Assembly: GCA_035530195.1 (NCBI GenBank)
Contig: DATKVG010000146.1
Location: forward strand, 1 to 11,520
Direction: 5' to 3'
DNA length: 11,520 nt
DNA from: JAPLKX01 sp035530195
Lineage (GTDB): Bacteria; Hydrogenedentota; Hydrogenedentia; Hydrogenedentales; SLHB01
Positions 6,357 to 11,520 of the stretch are shown here, piece after piece (the first letter of the stretch is position 1; each line of letters opens with the position of its first letter). The notes beneath the pieces were generated by a model, which searched no databases, was not told the origin of the DNA, and saw nothing but the letters and a program-made list of their open reading frames with translations. The translations under genes and the position numbers were made by a program.

Positions 6357-7612
6357 TCAAACACCTTTTTTACCTTGAGGATGGCCTCGCCGAGCAGGTC
6401 GAGTTCTTCGCGGGTGTTGTAGAATGCGAGCGATGCGCGGGCCGTTGCCGGTATCCCGAACCGCTGCATGACGGGCTGTGCGCAATGGTGCCCGGCGCGT
6501 ATGGCGATACCTTCCTCGTCGAGCAACTGGCCGACGTCGTGGGGATGGGCGTGATCCATGATGAAGGAGAGCACGCCAGCTTTTTCCCGGGCGGTACCTA
6601 TGAGGGTTACGCCGTCGATCGCTTCGAGCACCCGTGTGCCATGTTCGAGCAACTGGGCCTCGTAGGCTTGTATGCGGCCCATTCCGACTCCCTCGAGATA
6701 GCGGATGGCCTCGGCCAACCCGATCACGCCTTCGATGTGCGGGGTGCCGGCTTCGAACTTCTGCGGAAGGCCGTTGTAGATGGTCTTCTCGAACGTTACG
6801 GAGAGGATCATGTCGCCGCCGCCGTGCCATGGCGGCATCGATTCGAGGAGTTCGGCGCGGCCGTACAAGACGCCGATGCCGGTCGGGCCCATCATTTTGT
6901 GGCCCGAGCAGACGAAGAAATCGCAGCCGAGTTCGGCGACGTTGATGGGCATGTGGGGGGCGGACTGCGCGCCGTCGATGAGCACGGGAATCCCGCGAGC
7001 GTGCGCGGTTTCGATCATGGGGCGGATGGGGTTGATTGTTCCGAGGGCGTTGGAGACGTGCATGACCGAGACGAGGCGGGTGCGCTCGTTGAGCAATGCT
7101 TCGTATTCGTCGAGCAGGAGTTCGCCGCGGTCGTTCATCGGGATCACGCGCAGATGTGCGCCTTTCTCCTCGCAGAGCATCTGCCAGGGCACGATGTTGC
7201 TGTGGTGCTCCATGGCGGAGATGAGGATTTCGTCGCCCGGACCGACGCGCTGGCGGCCGAACGTTTGCGCGACGAGGTTGATGCCTTCGGTCGCGCCGCG
7301 GGTGAAAATGATTTCGCAGACGAGGTGTGCGCCGAGGAAATTTTTGATACGTTTGCGGGCGGCCTCGTAGAGGTCGGTTGCGACGCCGCTGAGGTAATGA
7401 ACGCCTCGGTGTACGTTTGCGTTCTGGCCCTCGTAATATCGGCTGAGCGCCTCGATGACGGCGCGGGGTTTCTGTGTGGTAGCGGCGTTGTCCAGGTATA
7501 CGAGCCGCTTGCCGTGGCGGTGCAACTGGAGGCAGGGGAACTCGGATCGTATCCGGAGGACTTCGGAGTCCGTCAGTGCTGTGGGCGCCGTTTCTATCTG
7601 TTTAATGCTCAT
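6353..7612 (-). CDS. sufS: Cysteine desulfurase SufS
   Basis: SufS is a PLP enzyme that turns L-cysteine into L-alanine and carries the released sulfur as a persulfide for Fe-S assembly. The 419-residue protein is of normal length and has every key site: YLDNAATTQKP (39-49), MEHHSNIVPW (134-143, with H136 stacking on PLP), LIDGAQSAPH (211-220, D213 and Q216), the PLP lysine K239 in SGHKMMGPTG, FEAGTP (286-291) and the catalytic C377 in RAGHHCAQP (372-380). The last motif marks it as a group II desulfurase, the type paired with SufU or SufE. GGAAG lies just before the ATG, and the start overlaps the sufD stop by 4 nt (ATGA); its own stop overlaps sufU in the same way. Confidence 0.96.
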   Translation of the reverse strand: MSIKQIETAPTALTDSEVLRIRSEFPCLQLHRHGKRLVYLDNAATTQKPRAVIEALSRYYEGQNANVHRGVHYLSGVATDLYEAARKRIKNFLGAHLVCEIIFTRGATEGINLVAQTFGRQRVGPGDEILISAMEHHSNIVPWQMLCEEKGAHLRVIPMNDRGELLLDEYEALLNERTRLVSVMHVSNALGTINPIRPMIETAHARGIPVLIDGAQSAPHMPINVAELGCDFFVCSGHKMMGPTGIGVLYGRAELLESMPPWHGGGDMILSVTFEKTIYNGLPQKFEAGTPHIEGVIGLAEAIRYLEGVGMGRIQAYEAQLLEHGTRVLEAIDGVTLIGTAREKAGVLSFIMDHAHPHDVGQLLDEEGIAIRAGHHCAQPVMQRFGIPATARASLAFYNTREELDLLGEAILKVKKVFE

Positions 7613-8919
7613 ACTTCCGCCGGTTGTCCGCTGAACTTGTGAAGAACTGCCCGCGTCAAGCGGTCTTTCAATGATTTTACCTGTAAATGGGTCAGGATTT
7701 CAGCCGCGAACCCGCACGTGAGCATGCGTCGGGCGGTGGGCTCGTCGATGCCGCGGGTCTTGAAGTAATAGATTGACTCGGCGCTTGGCTGGCCGACGGT
7801 AGCGCCGTGGGTGCACTTCACGTCGTCTGCGAAAATGCGCAACTGGGGTTTGGTGTCGATCCGTGCGGCGTCCGACAGGACGAGGTTGTTGTTGACCTGA
7901 TTTGAATCGGTCTTCTGCGCCCCGCGCTCGACCACCACGCTGCCGGTAAACACGGCCCTGCCGGAGCCATCCAAAATGCCCCGGTATGCCACGCGGCTCA
8001 TGCAATTGGGCCGGGCGTGGTCCACAAGAAGCGCGTTGTCCGTCAGCCGCTCGCCGTCCGCGAGGTACAGGCCGCGCAGGAGGCTCTCGGCGGCCTCGCC
8101 ATCGATCGCGACGTTGAGCGCGCTCCTCGATATGCGCCCGCCGAGCGTCACGGTGTTGGACTGGAATGCGCTCGACCGCCCCTGCACCACCTGCGTCGTG
8201 CCGAGGTGATAGGCGGTGTCCGACTCGGCCACGACTTTCACATAATCGAGTTGCGCGTCGGGTTCGAGGATGGCTTCGGTGACGGCGTTGGTCAAATAGG
8301 CGACGCCGTCGATGCCGGCGTAGGTCTCGACGACGCGGCACGCGCTTCCCCGCTCGAGCACGATCAGGTTGCGGGGATGCGACGCCCGCTTGCCCGTGGA
8401 CAGGTACAGCACATGCAGCAGGCCCGCATCCGCCCGTTTCGGCACGTGGACAAACGCGCCGTCGCGGAAAAAGGCGGCGTTTAGGGCCAGGAAAGCGTCG
8501 GTCGCCTCGAGGTGCGCGTCGAGGTGCTTTTGCAGCGTGGGATTTCCGGCGAGGATGGCCGCGGATAAAGAATGGGACGGATCGGACGGATCGGACGGAT
8601 CGGACGGATATCGGGAGAGGGTTGGGGCGTAGTGGCCGTCGACAAAGACGAGTTCGGTGGTTGCTTCGTCGAGAGACCACGGGAGGATGTCAGTGGGCTG
8701 CAATTGGAGGCCCTGGCGACTGTCGAGTTCGAAATCGGTTTCGACTATGGGGGTCAGGTCGGTGAATCGCCATGCTTCCTGCCGGTGATGGGGCCAGTCG
8801 ATTTGGGCAAACTGTTCGGCGCCCCTGCGGCGGATGGCTTCGGCCCAATGGGGCCAAGCGGGCTCGCGCCGATCGAGCGCCTGGATGTACCGTTCTTTCG
8901 TCCGGTGGGCTTCGATCAC
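7609..8919 (-). CDS. sufD: Fe-S assembly protein SufD
   Basis: SufD pairs with SufB on a SufC dimer to form the SufBC2D complex that builds Fe-S clusters, and is needed for iron entry. The 436-residue protein has an N-terminal helical part with the QEAWRFTDL motif (47-55), a beta-helix core and the C-terminal SufBD signature. It keeps the conserved C369 and H371 in DDVKCTHGATVGQ (365-377), matching the functional pair in E. coli SufD, and ADGERLTDN and DSNQVNNNLVLS blocks. The start is GTG at 8919, overlapping the sufC stop by 4 nt (GTGA); no better start fits. Odd feature: the segment PSDPSDPSDPS (105-115), coded by a 9-bp tandem repeat, is inserted in a loop between the N-terminal domain and the core. 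Confidence 0.94.
   Translation of the reverse strand: MIEAHRTKERYIQALDRREPAWPHWAEAIRRRGAEQFAQIDWPHHRQEAWRFTDLTPIVETDFELDSRQGLQLQPTDILPWSLDEATTELVFVDGHYAPTLSRYPSDPSDPSDPSHSLSAAILAGNPTLQKHLDAHLEATDAFLALNAAFFRDGAFVHVPKRADAGLLHVLYLSTGKRASHPRNLIVLERGSACRVVETYAGIDGVAYLTNAVTEAILEPDAQLDYVKVVAESDTAYHLGTTQVVQGRSSAFQSNTVTLGGRISRSALNVAIDGEAAESLLRGLYLADGERLTDNALLVDHARPNCMSRVAYRGILDGSGRAVFTGSVVVERGAQKTDSNQVNNNLVLSDAARIDTKPQLRIFADDVKCTHGATVGQPSAESIYYFKTRGIDEPTARRMLTCGFAAEILTHLQVKSLKDRLTRAVLHKFSGQPAEV
8575..8609. repeat. 9-bp tandem repeat inside sufD
   Basis: The unit GGACGGATC is repeated almost four times (3.9 copies, without a mismatch). On the sufD strand it encodes Ser-Asp-Pro units. The unit is a multiple of three, so copy-number changes keep the frame. 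Confidence 0.9.
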
Positions 8920-9677
8920 GGCTCCTGCTCCTTGGCCTCATCCTTGATCCAGTCGTAGCCTTTTTCCTCGAGCTCGAGCGCAAGGTCTTTCCCGCCCGAC
9001 CTGATGAAGCGGCCCTTGTAGAGGACGTGGACGAAATCGGGGACGATGTAGTTGAGGAGGCGCTGGTAATGGGTGACGACGATGGCGGAACGTTCGGGAC
9101 TTCGCAGGGAGTTCACGCCCGCTGAAACGACCCGCAGCGCGTCGATGTCGAGCCCGGAGTCGGTCTCGTCGAGGATGGCGAGTCGCGGTTCGAGCACGGC
9201 CATTTGCAGGATTTCGTTGCGTTTTTTCTCGCCGCCGGAGAACCCGTCGTTGACGGGGCGCTCGAGGAAAGTCTCTTCCAACTGGACGAGTCGCATTTTC
9301 TGGGCGAGCAACTGCTGGAAGTCCATGGCGTCGAGTTCGTCCTCGCCGCGGCTCTTGCGGATCTCGTTGAGGGCCGACTGTAGGAAGTAGGCGTTGGTCA
9401 CGCCGGGTATCTCGACGGGGTACTGGAACGCCAGAAAGACGCCGCGTCGGGCGCGTTCTTCCGCGGGAAGCGCCAGCAAGTCCTCGCCGAGGTAGGTGAC
9501 GGTTCCCGATGTGACGAGGAAGGCTTCGTGGCCGGCGAGGACCTGGGCCAGTGTGCTTTTGCCCGAGCCGTTGGGGCCCATGACGGCGTGGATCTCGCCC
9601 GCGCCGACCCGCAGGTCGATGCCCCGCAGGATTTGCTTCCCCTCGACCGTGACGTGGAGTTTTTTTATCTCGAGCAT
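8916..9677 (-). CDS. sufC: Fe-S assembly ATPase SufC
   Basis: SufC is a soluble ABC-type ATPase whose dimer drives the conformational change in SufB and SufD during Fe-S cluster assembly. The 253-residue protein is of standard length. It has Walker A GPNGSGKST (34-42), the Q-loop glutamine in FLAFQYPVEIPG (Q85), the signature FSGGEKKRNE (146-155), Walker B LAILDE (167-172), a D-loop SGLD (174-177) and the switch histidine H203 (VTHYQRLL). The SufC-specific sequences PVEIPGV and FSGGEKKRNEILQM separate it from transporter ATPases; no membrane segment is present. Its ATG shares one base with the sufB stop (TGATG), and its stop overlaps the sufD GTG start. Confidence 0.97.
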   Translation of the reverse strand: MLEIKKLHVTVEGKQILRGIDLRVGAGEIHAVMGPNGSGKSTLAQVLAGHEAFLVTSGTVTYLGEDLLALPAEERARRGVFLAFQYPVEIPGVTNAYFLQSALNEIRKSRGEDELDAMDFQQLLAQKMRLVQLEETFLERPVNDGFSGGEKKRNEILQMAVLEPRLAILDETDSGLDIDALRVVSAGVNSLRSPERSAIVVTHYQRLLNYIVPDFVHVLYKGRFIRSGGKDLALELEEKGYDWIKDEAKEQEP

Positions 9678-11128
9678 CAGCCCACGCTCCCCTCGAGTGT
9701 CACCGCGAGCAGTTTTGACGCCTCGACGGCGAACTCCATCGGCAAATGGTCAAACACTTCCTTGCAATACCCGTTCACAATCATCGAGATCGCGTCCTCG
9801 GGGGAGATGCCCCGTTGCTTGCAGTAAAAAAGCTGGTCGTCGCTGATTTTTGACGTGGATGCTTCGTGCTCGACGCTCGAGGACTTGTTGCGCGCCTCGA
9901 TGTAGGGGAAGGTGTGTGCGCCGCACTGGTTGCCGATCAGGAGCGAATCGCATTGGGTGTAGTTGCGTGCGTTGTGTGCGTTGGGTGCGATCATCACGAG
10001 GCCGCGGTAGCTGTTGTTTCCGTGGCCGGCCGAGATGGTTTTTGAAATGATGGTGCTCCGCGTGTTTGCGCCGATGTGGATCATTTTGGTGCCGGTGTCG
10101 GCCTGCTGGTAATTGTGGCTTACCGCCACGGAATAGAACTCGCCCACCGACCCCTCGCCGATGAGGAGGCAGCCCGGGTATTTCCACGTGATGGACGACC
10201 CGGTCTCGACCTGGGTCCATGCGATGCGTGAGTTGCGGCCGATGCATTTGCCGCGTTTTGTGACGAAATTGTAGATGCCGCCGCGGCCGGTTTCGTCGCC
10301 GGCGTACCAATTTTGCACCGTGGAGTAGTTGATCGCCGCGCCGTCCATCGCGACGAGTTCGACGACGGCGGCGTGAAGCTGGTTCTCGTCGCGGACCGGG
10401 GCCGTGCACCCCTCGAGATAGTTGACCGACGCGCCGGCCTCGGCCACGATGAGGGTCCGCTCGAACTGGCCGGTCTCGGCGGAGTTGATCCGGAAGTACG
10501 TGGACAAGTCCATCGGGCATTTGACGCCTTCGGGGATGTAGCAAAACGACCCGTCGCTGAACACGGCGGAGTTGAGGGCGGAGAAGAAATTATCGCCTGC
10601 CGGCACCACGGACCCGAGGTATTTCTGCACGAGGTCGGGATGCTCGCGGACCGCCTCGCTGAACGAACAAAAAATGACGCCGCGTTTCGCCAGGATGTCC
10701 TTGTGGGTCGTTGCGACCGATACGCTGTCGAAAACCGCGTCGACCGCGACTCCGGCGAGGCGTTTCTGCTCTTCGAGGGGTATTCCGAGCTTGTCGAACG
10801 TTTTGAGGAGCGCCTGGTCGACGTCTTCGATGGATTTGGCGCTCTTGGCCCTCGGCGCCGAATAGTACCGCTGCTTCTGGTAGTCGATGGGCGGGTAGGT
10901 CACGTTGGCCCAGTTTGGCTCGTGCATGGTCAGCCAATGCCGATAGGCGCGCAGCCGCCACTCGAGCATCCAGTCCGGCTCACGCTTCTTCTCGGAAATC
11001 AGCCGGACGACCCCCTCGTCCAGACCTTGGGGGAGAACATCGGACTCGATGTCGGTTACCCAGCCGAACTTATACTCGCGGTTGGCAAACTGTTCGTTGG
11101 GCTTCCGCTTATCGCCATCCTGCTGCAT
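9677..11128 (-). CDS. sufB: Fe-S cluster assembly scaffold SufB
   Basis: SufB is the scaffold on which SufBC2D builds the nascent cluster. The 483-residue protein is of normal length. Recognisable blocks are EPDWMLEWRL (50-59), GIPLEEQKRLAGVAVDAVFDS (115-135), FCYIPEGVKCPMDLSTYFRIN (195-215), YLEGCTAP (237-244), TQCDSLLIG (391-399) and EARNKSSSVEHEASTSKIS (411-429). C241 and C393 correspond to the sulfur-accepting and cluster-related cysteines of E. coli SufB (C254 and C405), and H421/E422 to its HE pair. The start at 11128 has GGAG about 8 nt upstream. As first gene it is preceded by a hairpin leader and a probable promoter. There is no regulator gene (sufR or iscR type) directly upstream in the window. 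Confidence 0.97.
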   Translation of the reverse strand: MQQDGDKRKPNEQFANREYKFGWVTDIESDVLPQGLDEGVVRLISEKKREPDWMLEWRLRAYRHWLTMHEPNWANVTYPPIDYQKQRYYSAPRAKSAKSIEDVDQALLKTFDKLGIPLEEQKRLAGVAVDAVFDSVSVATTHKDILAKRGVIFCSFSEAVREHPDLVQKYLGSVVPAGDNFFSALNSAVFSDGSFCYIPEGVKCPMDLSTYFRINSAETGQFERTLIVAEAGASVNYLEGCTAPVRDENQLHAAVVELVAMDGAAINYSTVQNWYAGDETGRGGIYNFVTKRGKCIGRNSRIAWTQVETGSSITWKYPGCLLIGEGSVGEFYSVAVSHNYQQADTGTKMIHIGANTRSTIISKTISAGHGNNSYRGLVMIAPNAHNARNYTQCDSLLIGNQCGAHTFPYIEARNKSSSVEHEASTSKISDDQLFYCKQRGISPEDAISMIVNGYCKEVFDHLPMEFAVEASKLLAVTLEGSVG

Positions 11129-11150
11129 TTACTGCTCCGTTCGGAAAACT

Positions 11151-11185
11151 GCTAAAGCGGCCAAAAAGCCGCTTAGCGATATCGC
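11151..11185 (-). promoter_or_regulatory. Leader hairpin and palindrome upstream of sufB
   Basis: In the sufB leader, arms 11151-11161 (GCTAAAGCGGC) and 11168-11177 (GCCGCTTAGC) form a 10-bp stem with one bulged A and a 6-nt loop. Next to it is the perfect 10-bp palindrome GCGATATCGC (11176-11185). The hairpin ends about 22 nt before the start codon, close to the ribosome binding site, and on the minus strand is followed by AGTTTT, too short for a confident terminator. An operator or a leader control element is possible; neither resembles an IscR or Fur box that I can recognise. Confidence 0.45.
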
Positions 11186-11207
11186 AAACAAAGGCGCTAA
11201 TCAGTGC

Positions 11208-11216
11208 ATTGTACCA
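11208..11216 (-). promoter_or_regulatory. Possible extended -10 promoter of the suf operon
   Basis: The minus strand reads TGGTACAAT (11216-11208), an extended -10 element with a 5 of 6 match to TATAAT. The -35 position (about 11236-11231, AGCCGT) is poor, so an activator or the extended -10 would have to compensate. Transcription would start near 11201 and give a leader of about 70 nt that includes the hairpin. Confidence 0.4.
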
Positions 11217-11520
11217 TTCATTGCGGGCAGACGGCTTCTCGAGCGTCCTTTTGTTATTCTGTGCGCTAACCCGAGGCCCGTTCGATTTATTCCCGGTTTG
11301 ACAGTGACGAAGGATAAAGGCGTTGAGGACGGAGAGGACACAGACGGAGAAGACCTCTTGGGATGCCACTGGTTTCGAGCGAGGGGATCCTCACGCCCTG
11401 CCATAAAGGGCCATGAACAAAAGCCTTAGCCAGCGGCTGGCAGGGCTCAGGATGACAGGCTTTGGGGCGGGCTTTGGATGACATGTTTTGATCTTGGTTT
11501 TCTTTCACAAAAAAGCCCTG
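11217..11520. other. Unexplained non-coding stretch at right edge
   Basis: I see no gene here. There is a GA-rich low-complexity run at about 11320-11352 (GTTGAGGACGGAGAGGACAC and on), a short palindrome GCCAGCGGCTGGC at 11429-11441, and shuffled short repeats near the end: GGATGACA at 11450-11457 and 11476-11483, and GGCTTTGG at 11458-11465 and 11470-11477. Short reading frames in this stretch lack ribosome sites and any family resemblance. A gene could begin beyond the window edge. Confidence 0.5.

Noticed and set aside
6485..7642. 385-codon open frame on the plus strand opposite sufS
   Set aside because: It lies entirely antisense to a sufS gene with all catalytic motifs. High GC leaves few stop codons, and the protein shows no family resemblance.
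1..11520. CRISPR array, integrase, transposase, rRNA or tRNA genes
   Set aside because: No regularly spaced direct repeats, no recombinase or transposase motifs and no conserved RNA gene segments were seen on either strand.

Overview
This 11.5 kb window reads as one stretch of chromosome from a GC-rich Gram-negative bacterium. The inner-membrane GspA/GspB pair points to a double-membraned cell. NadA and a complete SUF operon are housekeeping genes. The coding style and the dispersed-looking, hairpin-rich intergenic elements remind me of Planctomycetota, Hydrogenedentota and related phyla, but that placement rests on memory and is weak.

Layout. Positions 1-391 are non-coding and carry a perfect 26-bp inverted repeat (220-307). 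A minus-strand pair follows: gspA (3575-1419), an AAA+ ATPase with a peptidoglycan-binding domain, and gspB (1435-392), its membrane partner. They overlap by 17 nt and sit behind a good sigma-70-like promoter (3661-3633). Two short plus-strand genes come next (3808-4143 and 4146-4430), 2 nt apart and clearly lower in GC than their surroundings; they look like a HicA-like toxin with an upstream partner. nadA (minus, 5522-4443) makes quinolinate for NAD. Its leader contains a strong intrinsic terminator (5590-5565). An intergenic stretch (5591-5894) holds an elaborate inverted-repeat element. The rest is a tightly packed minus-strand operon, sufB-sufC-sufD-sufS-sufU (11128-5895), whose genes overlap by 1 to 4 nt. 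Positions 11129-11520 hold its leader and probable promoter, then unexplained sequence.

How the genes work together. SufS extracts sulfur from cysteine, SufU accepts it, and the SufBCD ATPase complex builds the Fe-S cluster. NadA, the next gene downstream on the same strand, is itself a [4Fe-4S] enzyme. The terminator between sufU and nadA could end the suf transcript or control nadA.

Most genes here are ordinary. The parts worth a second look are non-coding or small: the structured element at 5698-5876, the terminator in front of nadA, the inverted repeat at 220-307, the AT-richer gene pair at 3808-4430, and an in-frame 9-bp tandem repeat inside sufD. I found no clearly new multi-gene system.
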